A DNA stretch of 64,000 bases from a bacterium (GCA_905221105.1 CAJNBW010000001.1:310001-374000), one strand, 5' to 3'; counted from the first letter of the stretch, positions 8,176 to 18,514 are shown. Notes: a model not told the origin generated them from the letters alone. Translations and numbers: made by a program.

Positions 8176-8781
8176 CTATCTTTTCTCGATGATTTCATCT
8201 ACTGGCAAGCGGTAGCTTGGTTCCAATTTTTCGTCTGTGTAACCTACTGTAATCAAGAGTTCTGGACGGAAACGGTCCTCGATATCCAAAACTTCATTGA
8301 CTTTTGATTTGTCAAATCCAAGGATCAAATTTGATCCGATTCCTTGGTCTGTAAGAGCCAGAACCAAGTTCATGGCAACCAGACCTGCATTAAGAGCTAG
8401 GTAGTCGCTGACTTGTTGTTCATTGTAACGCGCAAACTCAGCTGGCAAATTCTTCATAAAATATTGAAGTTGCTCTTCAGAAAAGTTATTAGCACCACCA
8501 ACACGAGCAATCTTACGGGCACGTTTGGCGAGGTCTGTATCTGTAAACAAGGCAATAGTTACAGGCGCTGATGATACCTGTTCAAAGTTTGAACCATAAG
8601 CCAATTTTGCCAATTCAGCATTTTTCTCACGTACCACCACAAATTTCCAAGGCTGGCTGTTGTGGGCGCTTGGTGCCAAAGTTGCAATTTCGATAGCCGT
8701 ACGCACATCTTTGGGGTCAACAGGCTTGTCAGTGAAATGCTTGGTCGCATGACGTTTTTTGTTTAATTCAAGAAATTTCAT
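8176..8781 (-). CDS. Nitroreductase family flavoprotein
   Basis: The 201-residue product belongs to the FMN-dependent nitroreductase family. The N-terminal RHATKHFTDKPVD is the FMN-phosphate motif, LAPSAHNSQPWKFVVV near residue 35 is the second FMN contact, and GIGSNLILGFD near 145 completes the site. Such proteins reduce nitro compounds or quinones with NAD(P)H; the natural substrate is unknown. It is the first gene of a two-gene unit with pepV and diverges from the binding-protein gene at 8952. Confidence 0.9.
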   Translation of the reverse strand: MKFLELNKKRHATKHFTDKPVDPKDVRTAIEIATLAPSAHNSQPWKFVVVREKNAELAKLAYGSNFEQVSSAPVTIALFTDTDLAKRARKIARVGGANNFSEEQLQYFMKNLPAEFARYNEQQVSDYLALNAGLVAMNLVLALTDQGIGSNLILGFDKSKVNEVLDIEDRFRPELLITVGYTDEKLEPSYRLPVDEIIEKR

Positions 8782-8890
8782 AATCGATTTCCTTTTCTAA
8801 TTCTACTGCTTCCATTCTACCATAATTTGAAAGAGGTTGCAGATATTTTCCATGATTAAGTTTTTTTATCGCAACCATAAAAAATATATA

Positions 8891-8920
8891 TTGGTTCATA
8901 AAGAAAGTTTCTGATAAACT
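8891..8920 (+). promoter_or_regulatory. Promoter of the amino-acid binding lipoprotein gene
   Basis: TTGGTT (8891-8896) lies 18 bases before TAAACT (8915-8920), which is preceded by TGA as an extended -10. It is about 32 bases before the start codon. Confidence 0.55.
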
Positions 8921-8951
8921 AGCAAGTACTTTACATTTGAATGGAGACATT

Positions 8952-9752
8952 ATGAAAAAATTTAGCCTTTTACTACTCATCTTCCCATTTTTAGTTGCCT
9001 GTGGAAATCAAGCTACACCTAAAGAGACCAGCTCTCAAAAGACAATCGTCGTTGCTACAGCTGGCGATGTGCCACCATTTGACTACGAAGACAAGGGCAA
9101 TCTGACAGGCTTCGATATCGAAGTTCTAAAAGCAGTAGATGAGAAACTCAGTGACTACGAGATTCAATTCCAAAGAACTGCCTGGGAAAGTATCTTTCCA
9201 GGGCTTGATTCTGGTCACTATCAAGCAGCAGCCAATAACTTGAGTTACACAAAAGAACGTGCTGAAAAATACCTTTACTCACTTCCAATTTCGAACAATC
9301 CCCTCGTCCTTGTCAGCAACAAGAAAAATCCTCTGACTTCTCTTGACCAAATCGCTGGTAAAACAACGCAAGAGGATACTGGAACTTCAAACGCTCAATT
9401 CATCAATAACTGGAATCAGAAACACCCTGACAATCCTGCTACAATTGATTTTTCTGGTGAGGATATCGGCAAACGAATCCTTGACCTTTCTAACGGTGAA
9501 TTTGATTTCCTAGTTTTTGACAAGGTATCCGTTCAAAAGATTATCAAGGATCGCGGTTTGGACCTTTCTCTTGTTGATTTACCTTCTGCCGATAGCCCCA
9601 ACAACTATATCGTTTTCTCAAGCGACCAAAAAGAGTTTAAAGAGAAATTTGATAAAGCGCTCAAAGAACTCTATCAAGACGGAACCCTTGAAAAACTCAG
9701 CAACACTTATCTAGATGGTTCTTATCTGCCAAATCAATCTCAGTTACAATAA
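8952..9752 (+). CDS. Polar amino-acid ABC transporter substrate-binding lipoprotein
   Basis: The product (266 residues from this start) is an extracellular solute-binding protein family 3 member that captures an amino acid outside the membrane. Signal peptide and lipobox LVAC (Cys18) indicate lipid anchoring. The domain starts at TIVVATAGDVPPFDYEDKG and has the family segments LTGFDIEVLKAV and FPGLDSGHYQAAANNLSYTKER. The start at 8952 is chosen because the residues upstream (MNGDI) would precede the signal peptide and GGAGAC lies just before this ATG. No permease or ATPase is adjacent, so it must use partners encoded elsewhere; the transporter at 20950-23872 is one possibility but has its own binding protein. 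Confidence 0.9.
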   Translation: MKKFSLLLLIFPFLVACGNQATPKETSSQKTIVVATAGDVPPFDYEDKGNLTGFDIEVLKAVDEKLSDYEIQFQRTAWESIFPGLDSGHYQAAANNLSYTKERAEKYLYSLPISNNPLVLVSNKKNPLTSLDQIAGKTTQEDTGTSNAQFINNWNQKHPDNPATIDFSGEDIGKRILDLSNGEFDFLVFDKVSVQKIIKDRGLDLSLVDLPSADSPNNYIVFSSDQKEFKEKFDKALKELYQDGTLEKLSNTYLDGSYLPNQSQLQ

Positions 9753-9761
9753 GATATATTA

Positions 9762-9788
9762 AAAACGATTGGACCAGCCAATCGTTTT
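9762..9788. terminator. Bidirectional terminator between convergent genes
   Basis: AAAACGATTGG and CCAATCGTTTT form an 11-bp stem around a short ACCAG loop, with T-tracts on both sides. It serves the lipoprotein gene (plus) and the phosphodiesterase gene (minus). Confidence 0.9.
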
Positions 9789-9817
9789 TAGTTTGCATTG
9801 GTTATCTTAGGGAACTC

Positions 9818-10651
9818 TTACAAAAAATCAAAAAAATTCTTCACATCTTCTACATACCCATGCTTTTCTATTAAGCTGGATAAGAGTGCCAGATTATGTC
9901 CCTGATAGTTATCTTTACGACGTAGTTCTTCATACATTTCGATAAAGGGAAGCCCCTTGGATTTGGCCAATTCTAACTCAGCCTCGTAATCATAAGCAAC
10001 TTTACGAAATTGGATATTTACCATTTCCCCATCTTCAACTTCTATCACGGCATACTGGGCACGGTGATTTTTTAACGCCTCCCAATTAAAATAGGGCATA
10101 CCAATCGAACCTGGATTGATGATTTGTTGCCCCTGACTTCCATAACGAAGCAATTGCTTATGAACATGACCATAGACTGCCACGTCAACTTCATCATCTA
10201 GGAGTTGGTCAAATTTCTCTGTATCATTCTCAACTAGCAAGTCACCACCATAGTTCTTATTTGGTAAATTATGAGAAAGAGAAAAGCGCAGTCCGTCAAT
10301 TTCTTTCTTTTCCAGCAAAGGCAAGCTTCGTAGCCAGACAATCGTTGCAGGATCCATTCGCTCCATCAAAAACTGGGTCATTCGCATGAGCTGGATTTCT
10401 TGCGGATTTTCCAAACCGTATTGCCCATCCAAGACCTCCAGGACACAATCATCCCAATTGCCTCGAACACTGGCTGTGATAGGAAGGTCCTTTAGCAGGG
10501 CGACTAAGTCATTTGCGCCTGGACCAGGAAGAAAAATATCTCCCAGAAGCCAGTATTCACTGACTCCTTGATTTTTAGCATCTGCAATCACTGCTTCTAG
10601 AGCCGTAGCATTGCCATGAATGTCTGATAAAATTGCGATTTTATGGTTCAT
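9818..10651 (-). CDS. Calcineurin-like metallophosphoesterase (YfcE/MPP family)
   Basis: The 277-residue product has the metallophosphoesterase motifs: [15 protein letters not shown] (D-x-H, residues 7-20), [16 protein letters not shown] (GD), RGNWDDCV (GNWD), SLSHNLPN and VYGHVHKQ (GHxH). The NPGSIGMP segment is typical of YfcE-like phosphodiesterases. The C-terminal 60 residues extend beyond the shortest family members. It overlaps the uvrC stop by 4 bases and is probably translated with it. The natural substrate is unknown. Confidence 0.88.
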   Translation of the reverse strand: MNHKIAILSDIHGNATALEAVIADAKNQGVSEYWLLGDIFLPGPGANDLVALLKDLPITASVRGNWDDCVLEVLDGQYGLENPQEIQLMRMTQFLMERMDPATIVWLRSLPLLEKKEIDGLRFSLSHNLPNKNYGGDLLVENDTEKFDQLLDDEVDVAVYGHVHKQLLRYGSQGQQIINPGSIGMPYFNWEALKNHRAQYAVIEVEDGEMVNIQFRKVAYDYEAELELAKSKGLPFIEMYEELRRKDNYQGHNLALLSSLIEKHGYVEDVKNFFDFL

Positions 10652-12489
10652 GATGTTTTTCCTTCCGTTTGATAATCTACACTCTTTTCCGCCACTTGAG
10701 CTAATTCCACTTCTTCCTGCGGATTCAACTTCCTCTTAACCGCTTCTGCGACTGCTCTTGGCACCCCAACTTCGACAATCTCATCCACACTAGCTTCCTT
10801 GATTTTGGTTAGAGACTTGAAATGTTTCATGAGATTTTGCTTGCGTTTAGGCCCCAAACCTTCAATCCCATCCAGTTGTGATGAAAAGGAATTTTTGGAG
10901 CGCAGTTGGCGGTGGAAGGTGATGGCAAAGCAGTGGACCTCATCTTGGATGCGTTGAAGGAGGAAAAATTCTTGAGAATTGCGAGACAGTTCCACCACCT
11001 CAAGTGGATCTCCAAAAAGCAATTCATGAGTTTGGTGCTTATCATTCTTTTGCAGACCTGCAATTGGAATATCCAAGCCCAGCTCCTCTTGGATGACTTG
11101 CTTGGCGATATTGACTTGACCTTGTCCCCCATCAATCACAATCAAATCTGGCGGAGTCAAACCGTCACGCTGCACTCGACTATAGCGTCTGCGAATGACT
11201 TCTCTCATACTAGCATAATCATCTGGACCGACAACCGTTTTTATCTTGTACTTACGATAATCCTTCTTACTCGGTTTTCCGTTGACAAAGACCACCATAG
11301 CTGAAACAGGACTGGTCCCCATGATATTGGAGTTATCGAAGGATTCGATGCGAACTGGAGTCGGGATTTGGAGCAAGCGTCCTAGATTTTCAATAGCCCC
11401 TTGGGTCTTTTCGACAGATTTCTCTAGCAGATTGAACTTCTGCTCCAGACTAACACGAGCATTTTTTATGGCTAGATTGACCAGTTGTTTTTTCTCTCCA
11501 CGCTGGGGTTTGAGAATCTTGGTATCCACCAAAGCCTTAACGGCTTCTTCATCAATATCCTGCGGAATCAGCACTTCATTGGGAACCAGGTGAGATTTTT
11601 CTTGATAGAATTGTCCCACATAGGTCAAGAAATCCTCATCTGGATCATTGTAGTAGGGGAAGAGATTGACATCGCGCTCAATGAGTTTTCCCTGACGAAC
11701 AAAGAAAACCTGAACACACATCCATCCCTTGTCCACATAGTAGCCAAAGACATCCCGATTTTGGAGATCCTTAGCCATGACTCGTTGCTTGGTTCGAAGC
11801 GTTCCAATGGCCTGAATCAAGTCACGGTATTCCGCAGCACGTTCAAACTCCATACTTTGAGCTGCCTTTGCCATCTTGCCTTTTAGGTCATCGATGATTT
11901 TGTCATCCTGTCCTTTTAGGAAATCAGAAACCTCCTGGGCCATGGACTTGAAATAGGCCTCATCTTTCTTACAGATGGTGTGGGCCATACATTGGCCGAT
12001 ATGGTAGTAAAAACAGACCTTAGACGGTGGATTGGTACACTTTCTAAAAGGGAAAATCCGATCCAGTAATCGCTTGATTTCATTGGCTGCCCCCACATCT
12101 GGATAGGGACCAAAGTAGAGACCTCCATCCTTTTTGACCTGACGGATGATAATCAAACGAGGATAGCGCTCATTAGTGATTTTGATGAAGGGATAAGACT
12201 TATCATCCTTGAGCATGATATTGTATTTAGGCTTATTTTCCTTGATAAGGTTGATTTCTAGGAGAAGTGCCTCAATATTGGACTCCGTAACAATAAATTC
12301 AAAATCTACAATCTCAGACACCAAAGCCTCTGTCTTGGTATCGTGACTCCCACGGAAATAGGACCGCACGCGGTTACGAAGATTTTTAGCCTTTCCTACA
12401 TAGATAATGGTGCCGTTTTTATCCTTGTGAATGTAACAACCAGGGCTGGTCGGCAAGAGCTCTAGTTTTGATTTAATCAAGTTGTTCAT
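10648..12489 (-). CDS. uvrC: Excinuclease ABC subunit C
   Basis: UvrC makes both incisions around DNA lesions recognised by UvrA-UvrB. The 613-residue product has the GIY-YIG nuclease at the N-terminus ([25 protein letters not shown] with the catalytic Arg), a UVR domain around residues 200-240 ([14 protein letters not shown]), the RNase H-like C-terminal nuclease ([11 protein letters not shown] and IDGGQGQVN), and tandem helix-hairpin-helix motifs ([19 protein letters not shown]) near residue 560. Length and domain order are normal. It overlaps the phosphodiesterase gene by 4 bases. Confidence 0.97.
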   Translation of the reverse strand: MNNLIKSKLELLPTSPGCYIHKDKNGTIIYVGKAKNLRNRVRSYFRGSHDTKTEALVSEIVDFEFIVTESNIEALLLEINLIKENKPKYNIMLKDDKSYPFIKITNERYPRLIIIRQVKKDGGLYFGPYPDVGAANEIKRLLDRIFPFRKCTNPPSKVCFYYHIGQCMAHTICKKDEAYFKSMAQEVSDFLKGQDDKIIDDLKGKMAKAAQSMEFERAAEYRDLIQAIGTLRTKQRVMAKDLQNRDVFGYYVDKGWMCVQVFFVRQGKLIERDVNLFPYYNDPDEDFLTYVGQFYQEKSHLVPNEVLIPQDIDEEAVKALVDTKILKPQRGEKKQLVNLAIKNARVSLEQKFNLLEKSVEKTQGAIENLGRLLQIPTPVRIESFDNSNIMGTSPVSAMVVFVNGKPSKKDYRKYKIKTVVGPDDYASMREVIRRRYSRVQRDGLTPPDLIVIDGGQGQVNIAKQVIQEELGLDIPIAGLQKNDKHQTHELLFGDPLEVVELSRNSQEFFLLQRIQDEVHCFAITFHRQLRSKNSFSSQLDGIEGLGPKRKQNLMKHFKSLTKIKEASVDEIVEVGVPRAVAEAVKRKLNPQEEVELAQVAEKSVDYQTEGKTS

Positions 12490-12527
12490 AGTTCCATTAT
12501 AGCAAAAAAGTAGGGAAAGATAGTCCC

Positions 12528-13224
12528 CTACTCATTGCTCTCATATAATTTTCGAAGGTTTGCAACATCCTCTTCCTGAATACCATAAAAGGAACCAGCT
12601 GGTTGCATCACAGACTTCTCATCTGTATGGTCCAAGCCAATCGCATGCCCTAACTCATGTTCTGCAGTATGGACAATGCGCTCATAGGAATAACCATAGT
12701 CAGGATTGGATAGATAATAGTGATTCAGACGTACCGTTACGGATAAGAATTGCCCTGTTAAGAGATTGGTCTGACTTTCCGCCTCTCCTGCCACAGGGGT
12801 GCCTCCGTCATTCATCTCAGTAGCCAAGATATCTGCCTTGCTGGACTCGGTGACAATTTCAAAGTTAAAAGCACCAGTTTGATTCCAGTTATGGATCGCT
12901 TCTACATAAGCCTCTTGAAAGCGTGAATCCATCTGAGGATCCAAGTAAATACGAGCAGAAGCCTGCGGCCACCTTCCTTCAGAGTGTTGGTGGCTATCTG
13001 TCTGGTTCAACTTAGGCAGTTGCCCTGTTTTTTCCCATTGGTCAATGCTTTGTTGACCAATTTTTACTGACCACTCTGCTTGCTTTAGCGCTCCTTGAAA
13101 ATCCCCGTTCAAATACCAGAGAAATCCAAAAGCAAGAGCACACAAAAGCAAAACAATCTAAACCAGACGCCAAAACAAACGCCAAATAAAAGAAAGCTCC
13201 TATCAAACAAAAAATCCAGCGCAT
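12528..13224 (-). pseudogene. Membrane-anchored matrixin-like zinc metalloprotease, disrupted at the N-terminus
   Basis: The readable frame from a TTG at 13151 gives 207 residues with a transmembrane segment (LLLCALAFGFLWYL), a linker and a matrixin-type catalytic domain with HELGHAIGLDH followed by the Met-turn SVMQPAG. The natural start appears to be ATG 13222-13224, which has an AGGTGGAGGG ribosome site and reads MRWIFCLIGAFFYL. To join the two, the reading frame must shift by one base in the TTTCTTTTA run, and a TAG at 13158-13160 in the downstream frame (between ...FWRLV and IVLLLCAL) must be passed. Both lesions lie in the basic/hydrophobic leader. Either the gene is inactive or a shortened protein starts at an internal TTG. 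The catalytic domain itself is undamaged. Confidence 0.7.
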
Positions 13225-13302
13225 GTCCCTCCACCTTTCTAGCAAATAAACTTTATTTTACTAAAACAAGCTGAAAGAAAGCTAAATACTGGCTTTTCCA
13301 TC

Positions 13303-14535
13303 TTAACGTCCTAATATTTTTTTGACTAACTGAATAGCTTTGTATTTTAAAGGCGATGGATGATAACGGAAAGTTCCTGCTTTACGTACAATATAGCCAT
13401 TAAAATTTTGTTTAAAACGCAAAACGCCATCACTACCATCAAAAATTCCTTGAATCCCTAGGAAGTTGTATTTAGGTATTCCACGTTTTATACTTTCCAA
13501 CATAACATATTTTTGAAGTAGCGCAGGGGCATAGAATTTATTAAACTCAGTGTAGGAACCACTAAAGAGATAAGTCGTTTCCTGAGGCATATAAACAAAT
13601 AAACTCCCAGCTAAAACAATATCTTCTTCTCCATATTTTTCAATCAAGTCTCTCGCTTCTGCTTTTCGAACTTCAAACGTTTCAAATTGACTAGAATATT
13701 CTCTCAGTTGATTTTGTTTTTTCTCAGAATGAGGATTTTTACTCAAATCAAGTCGCAACTTGTCCAAGACTTCTTCTAGTTTACTTTGTTCACCTTGCAA
13801 TTTGCTCATATAGTCCGAAAAATTTAAGCTTGCTATGAGAAACTCAGCTTGTTCTCCAAAAGCATCATAAAAATGCTCATAGTATTCTAAACTTTTATCA
13901 CTATATTCTCTACGTTCAGAGGTTTCTTTTGTTATATTCTTAAAAATCGATAGTTCTTCACGTTTTAACTTTTTCAACCGAATGCCAAACGTTTCAGCCT
14001 TTTTCACCAAGGGTTTACCCTTTTTGCTAAAACTTTTAAGCAAATTCTTTTCAGTTAATTCAGTCAAATCTTTATAGTATAACCAATCTGGTTCTCCACC
14101 TGGATAACCCGTTGTCAATCCATCAAATTGATAACCTAAATCAGTTAAACCTTGAATGATACTTTTTTTCTCAGCATCTATTGGATTACCTTGGCTATCA
14201 AAAGTTTGATAAGTTTCATAAGGTTTTACAATCAACTCTAATACACCATTTTGCTTGGCATATTCTTTTAACTCCGCATAAAAAACTGGAAGAGCATCTT
14301 GTTGGGTATAAATCGGCCCCGAATTGAGCTCCATATGCAGACCACCCAGCATGGGCAAGCTATAAACCAGAGCTGCAACTTGAATCTCTCCTTCTTGTTT
14401 CAAAGCAAGATAAACAATTCGAGCCCCTCTTTTTTCTAACAAGTCCCCCATCTGAACAGATTGCATAAAGGAACGAGAAGAAACCTGATCAGAATAAGCC
14501 TGAAACTCTTCTTTCGTGAGTGTAATTAGTGCCAT
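13303..14535 (-). CDS. murN: MurN, alanine-adding FemABX-family aminoacyltransferase
   Basis: MurN adds the second residue (alanine) to the dipeptide branch on the lysine of lipid II, using aminoacyl-tRNA, in pneumococcus and relatives. The 410-residue product is a FemABX protein: two GNAT-like halves interrupted by a charged coiled-coil insertion (about 225-300). It has the PGGEPDWLYYKDL and LAGSLFVYMPQETTYLFSGSY segments and the late GIQGIFDGSDGVLRFKQNFNG signature. It starts four bases after murM. The pair is characteristic of mitis-group streptococci and affects branched muropeptides and beta-lactam resistance. Confidence 0.93.
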   Translation of the reverse strand: MALITLTKEEFQAYSDQVSSRSFMQSVQMGDLLEKRGARIVYLALKQEGEIQVAALVYSLPMLGGLHMELNSGPIYTQQDALPVFYAELKEYAKQNGVLELIVKPYETYQTFDSQGNPIDAEKKSIIQGLTDLGYQFDGLTTGYPGGEPDWLYYKDLTELTEKNLLKSFSKKGKPLVKKAETFGIRLKKLKREELSIFKNITKETSERREYSDKSLEYYEHFYDAFGEQAEFLIASLNFSDYMSKLQGEQSKLEEVLDKLRLDLSKNPHSEKKQNQLREYSSQFETFEVRKAEARDLIEKYGEEDIVLAGSLFVYMPQETTYLFSGSYTEFNKFYAPALLQKYVMLESIKRGIPKYNFLGIQGIFDGSDGVLRFKQNFNGYIVRKAGTFRYHPSPLKYKAIQLVKKILGR

Positions 14536-14539
14536 ATAC

Positions 14540-15760
14540 TTACTTTCTATGTTTTTTTCTTAATGTTTTACGGAAATCAAGAGCAAGTCTTAACAGAGGA
14601 TAGAGAGGATGGGTAGGAATTGTAAATTCACCCAAGTATTCTTCGATCGTTGGATTAAAATTAGCTTTAAAACGATAGAGTCCACCATCTAAAGCATTCT
14701 CGACGCCTCCTAAATTTTGCCATAAAATGCCACGTTCAAAGGAATATCGAGCTGTCTCATACCAAGTCAAAATAGGAGCTTTATAACGTCTAAAATCTTC
14801 ATCCATTCCTGCGTATAGATTGACAGAAGTTTGTCCGAATTCTAAAGTCAAGGTAGCTGCTAAGGGAACTCTTGCTTGACCTGCATCCATATATTCCTGC
14901 AGGAAAGTCAATTCCTCTAACAAACGTTCTTTTTCCTTCTTCTGCGCTTCTACTTTTGAAGTTCGAGTTGACTCAGTAAACGTCTCTTCCAAGGCTCTGT
15001 TTTTTGCCAACTGTTCTTCTAATTCTTGCGAACGTTTAGAGACATCCAAGGTTGCCAACGTGATGTAGGCCTTGTCCTTAAAATTATCTAACAACTTTTT
15101 ATAATAGGCTTCATTCCTCAAATGAATCTCTTTCCGCTTCTCGGTTTTTTTCATCAAAAAGGAAAAGGACTCCAATAATTCAGTTCCACCAAATTGAATC
15201 TCTACACCCTTATTCCGTGCTGTTCGAATAGCCTGTTTTGTTGACTTGGAAAGTTTAGCTTCTTCAAAATTTTCCTTGTATATTTTTGCCTGAATACGAG
15301 GCTGAATGGTGTCCCCCATTTCCTCTGTTTTTCCTGACCACCTTACTCCCATTTGTTGCAAACTATCAATAATAGCCAGATTTTCAGGATATTCTGTCTT
15401 TTCCTGATTGATTAAACTTTGAGACAGGCAAATACTTGGATCAAAAGTCACAAAAACCGCTCTCTTACTGCGAGCATAAGACTTAATAGACTGCAGGACA
15501 AACTTTAAAAGTTCTATATCCCTGTAATCCAGTATGGGACCTCTTGGAATATAAAACATTTTATACCCCAAAGGTAGAGACTTTATGAGAATACTAGCCA
15601 CAGCCAGTAAGTTCTCCCCTTCATAGACACCAAGTCTCTCATGATTCCAATCAGATTTCACTTTTTCCCAAGCACTGCTTTGTAATACATTAGCTAATTC
15701 ATGGTCTTTGACAAACTGATCATATTCTAATGTGGGAATGCCAATTTGATAACGGTACAT
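14540..15760 (-). CDS. murM: MurM, serine/alanine-adding FemABX-family aminoacyltransferase
   Basis: MurM attaches the first residue (Ser or Ala from charged tRNA) to the lipid II stem lysine, starting the branch that MurN completes. The 406-residue product shows the FemABX layout: N-terminal LANVLQSSAWEKVK, the FYIPRGPILDYRD segment near 90, a coiled-coil insertion around 240-290 rich in Glu/Lys, and the C-terminal GGVENALDGGLYRFKANFNP. It is upstream of murN and co-transcribed with it. Pneumococcal murM is often mosaic; whether this allele prefers Ser or Ala cannot be read with confidence. Confidence 0.93.
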   Translation of the reverse strand: MYRYQIGIPTLEYDQFVKDHELANVLQSSAWEKVKSDWNHERLGVYEGENLLAVASILIKSLPLGYKMFYIPRGPILDYRDIELLKFVLQSIKSYARSKRAVFVTFDPSICLSQSLINQEKTEYPENLAIIDSLQQMGVRWSGKTEEMGDTIQPRIQAKIYKENFEEAKLSKSTKQAIRTARNKGVEIQFGGTELLESFSFLMKKTEKRKEIHLRNEAYYKKLLDNFKDKAYITLATLDVSKRSQELEEQLAKNRALEETFTESTRTSKVEAQKKEKERLLEELTFLQEYMDAGQARVPLAATLTLEFGQTSVNLYAGMDEDFRRYKAPILTWYETARYSFERGILWQNLGGVENALDGGLYRFKANFNPTIEEYLGEFTIPTHPLYPLLRLALDFRKTLRKKHRK

Positions 15761-15868
15761 TTCCTACTCTCTTTCCTCCAGTATCTTATTACTATTCTAC
15801 TACTTTCGTTTGAAAAGTCTAGTGAAAACATATTTTATTTTAGTTCTCCCCCTATGCTGAAGTTCAAA

Positions 15869-16648
15869 CTAAGTCAATCTCTCTTCTAATTTGAAATCAA
15901 TTGGCAAGGTGGCTAAAAAGCCTTCCAATTGTTTTTCCCAGTAGTACCATTCGTGAGTTCCAGCGCTATGGCTATAGGTCACATCAAATCCCAGTTTTTT
16001 GAGATTTTTCACTGCGAGATTATTAGCTTTATACAAGAAATCCTGCTCGCCACACCAAGCCCACAGCTTGGTTTTTTTATCCGATTTTTTAGTCAAACTT
16101 TCAAGAGAATAAGGACTAGCTGTCCAATCTTTAATCTCCCCAAAAACACCTCTCCAATAAGCCGGTGTTCCTAGGTTTTGGCTCTCAGGAGAAAAATCTT
16201 GAAAGCTAAGAGCGCCTGAAAAACTAGCTGCATGAGAAAAACGATTTGTTGCAAGAGCCAGTTTGAAGCAACCATAGCCTCCCATAGAGAGACCAGCGAT
16301 AAAGGTCTTTTCACGCTTACTAGTCATATTAGGGAAGAAGCGTTTCAAAATCTCTGGCAATTCCTCTGCTAGAGCTGTGTAATAGTCAAAACCATACTGG
16401 GTATCGGTATACCAACCATTGCTGGTATTGGGCATGACAACGATGAGATTAGTTCCTCGAAGCAAACGTTCTACGTTGGTCCTCTTGAGCCAGCTATTAT
16501 GATTGCCAGACATCCCGTGCAAGAGGTACAAGACGGGAATATCTTTACAATCTGGCTCTTCCACTCGATTGGCATCAGGATAGAGAACATTCACCCCCCA
16601 TTCCATATCTAAAACTTGTGAGTAATACTCGATTTTCATTACTGCCAT
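15869..16648 (-). CDS. estA: Tributyrin esterase EstA (esterase D-like alpha/beta hydrolase)
   Basis: The 259-residue product is a short-chain esterase of the tributyrin esterase type known from lactic acid bacteria. It has [16 protein letters not shown] (oxyanion region), the nucleophile elbow GLSMGGYG with Ser near 120, an acid in WCGEQDFLY and the catalytic His in [14 protein letters not shown]. No signal peptide is seen, so it is cytoplasmic. It lies between murM and the RNase J2 gene. A broken second ATG (MAVMKIEYY) makes the exact start uncertain by three codons. Confidence 0.88.
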   Translation of the reverse strand: MAVMKIEYYSQVLDMEWGVNVLYPDANRVEEPDCKDIPVLYLLHGMSGNHNSWLKRTNVERLLRGTNLIVVMPNTSNGWYTDTQYGFDYYTALAEELPEILKRFFPNMTSKREKTFIAGLSMGGYGCFKLALATNRFSHAASFSGALSFQDFSPESQNLGTPAYWRGVFGEIKDWTASPYSLESLTKKSDKKTKLWAWCGEQDFLYKANNLAVKNLKKLGFDVTYSHSAGTHEWYYWEKQLEGFLATLPIDFKLEERLT

Positions 16649-16675
16649 AATTTTTTCCTCTATTTTCCGATAAGA

Positions 16676-16697
16676 AAAAGCCGAAATTCGACTTTCC
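16676..16697 (-). terminator. Terminator downstream of rnjB
   Basis: On the minus strand AAAGTCG and CGGCTTT form a stem with one G-U pair around AATTT, followed by TTTCTTA. It lies between rnjB and estA. Confidence 0.6.
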
Positions 16698-16715
16698 CTC
16701 TATTTATTTCAACGA

Positions 16716-18377
16716 TTATTTTGCTTCCATGACTACTGGTAAAATAGCTGGACGACGCTTAGTTTGATCAAAGAGATACTTGGTCAGATTATCACGAACC
16801 TTCCCTTTAAGATCTGCCCAGTCAAAGTCATCTCCTTGAAGATAATCTTCGACCGTTTGGTTAATCAATTCTGAACTTTCACGGAGAATATCGCGGCTCT
16901 TCTTGAGATAAACGAATCCACGCGTGTGAACACGAGCCTTGGCCACAATTTTCTTCTCACGACGATTAACGGTGATTGCAACGATGAAAATACCATCCTC
17001 TGACAAGACCTTACGGTCACGAAGGACTACATTACCAACATCACCGATAGCATTTCCGTCAATCAAGACATCGCCTGCCGAAACTGCGCCGGCTGGAACA
17101 AAGTCCCCATTCTCATAAGCCATGCTGGTTCCCTTTTTAGGGATGAAAATGCGTTCTGGCAACATCCCGACCGCCATAGCAGCCTTAGCATGGGCATCCA
17201 ACTCACGATATTCCCCTTGAATCGGGAAGAGATACTTAGGTTGCAAGAGATTGATCATCAACTGCAAATCACGCGCATTTCCATGACCTGACACACGCAA
17301 GCTTTGGGTAATCAATTTGACAACACCGCCAGCTTGGTAAATCATGTTTTCCACACGCGCCATGACTGCTTCTTTGGCGATAGATGGAGTCGTTACGATA
17401 TAGACCAAATCACCGTCCTTGATTTCCACATAACGGTGGCGACCAATCGACATCTTGCGAAGACCGTTGATAGGCTCACCCATACGGCCTGTCTCAAGGA
17501 TAATCAACTCATGGTCTTCAAAACGAGACACATCTTTTGGCTTAATCAAAAGACTCTCGTTAGCTAGAGACAATTTCTTGAGGCGAATAGCAGTACGGAC
17601 GATATTTTCAATATCAAATCCTGTCAAGACCACACGACGGCCTGTTGCATCCGCAGCGTCAAACACCTGCTGGATACGAGAGAGGTTGCTAGCTACCGCC
17701 GCAACAATGATACGACCATCCCAGTCCGAAATGGTTTGAGTGATTTCGTCCCCAACTTCACTTTCGCTAGCCACTTGGATATTACTGTCTGCATTAGCTG
17801 AATCACTGAGTAGAGCTAGAACTCCGTCACGACCGATTTCTGCCAAACGAGCGAAGTCTGTCGCATAAGATTCGCTAGCTGTCTGGTCAAATTTGAAGTC
17901 ACCTGTATAAACGATGCTACCTTCAGCCGTCTTCAAAACAACACCCAGACTCTCTGGGATAGAGTGGGTCGTACGGAAGAAGGAAACAACAGTCCCTCCA
18001 AAATCAATCTCCGTATTCTCATCGATGACATGGAAATCATTGAATTTCTTAACCGTATCATTTCCTTTGACAAAGAGTTTGGCCAATTCAATGGTCAACT
18101 CAGACCCAAATACAGGTACCTTGGCTTCAGCCAAGAGATAAGGCAGAGCACCAATGGCATCCGCATGTCCGTGGGTCAAGAAAACCCCAGCAATACGGTC
18201 GCTATTTTCAAAAAGGTAGTCCATGTTTGGAATAACGACGTCCACCCCTAGTTGTTCATTTTCAGGGTATTTTAGACCTGCATCCAAAACGAAAATAGAC
18301 CCATCGATTTCAGCGATATACATATTTTTCCCGTTTTCACGTACACCACCAAGTGTTGTTAAACTGATATTACTCAT
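16716..18377 (-). CDS. rnjB: Ribonuclease J2
   Basis: RNase J enzymes are beta-lactamase-fold nucleases with 5'-3' exo- and endonuclease activity in mRNA turnover. The 553-residue product has the metallo-beta-lactamase domain, beta-CASP insert and C-terminal domain. I call it J2 rather than J1 because the metal motif is degenerate: HGHADAIG at 69-76 has Ala74 where the J1 motif H-x-H-x-D-H has its third His. The N-terminus MSNISLTTLGGVRENGKN also matches the J2 branch. In streptococci J2 is weakly active and works with J1 in a complex. A good promoter and a terminator flank it, so it is probably monocistronic. Confidence 0.88.
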   Translation of the reverse strand: MSNISLTTLGGVRENGKNMYIAEIDGSIFVLDAGLKYPENEQLGVDVVIPNMDYLFENSDRIAGVFLTHGHADAIGALPYLLAEAKVPVFGSELTIELAKLFVKGNDTVKKFNDFHVIDENTEIDFGGTVVSFFRTTHSIPESLGVVLKTAEGSIVYTGDFKFDQTASESYATDFARLAEIGRDGVLALLSDSANADSNIQVASESEVGDEITQTISDWDGRIIVAAVASNLSRIQQVFDAADATGRRVVLTGFDIENIVRTAIRLKKLSLANESLLIKPKDVSRFEDHELIILETGRMGEPINGLRKMSIGRHRYVEIKDGDLVYIVTTPSIAKEAVMARVENMIYQAGGVVKLITQSLRVSGHGNARDLQLMINLLQPKYLFPIQGEYRELDAHAKAAMAVGMLPERIFIPKKGTSMAYENGDFVPAGAVSAGDVLIDGNAIGDVGNVVLRDRKVLSEDGIFIVAITVNRREKKIVAKARVHTRGFVYLKKSRDILRESSELINQTVEDYLQGDDFDWADLKGKVRDNLTKYLFDQTKRRPAILPVVMEAK

Positions 18378-18470
18378 TTTTCCTCCGAAAGCTTAGTTTA
18401 TCTTGATTATAGGGTTGCTTACCCTTTTATTCTAAAAGCACTATTACTTTTAGCCGAATCTTTTCCTACT

Positions 18471-18498
18471 ATTATACCATTTTTTTGATGATTTTCAA
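18471..18498 (-). promoter_or_regulatory. Promoter of rnjB
   Basis: On the minus strand TTGAAA (18493-18498) is followed after 16 bases by TATAAT (18471-18476), with TGG making an extended -10. The leader of about 85 bases holds no clear structure. Confidence 0.8.
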
Positions 18499-18514
18499 AA
18501 TGAAGATTTGTTTT

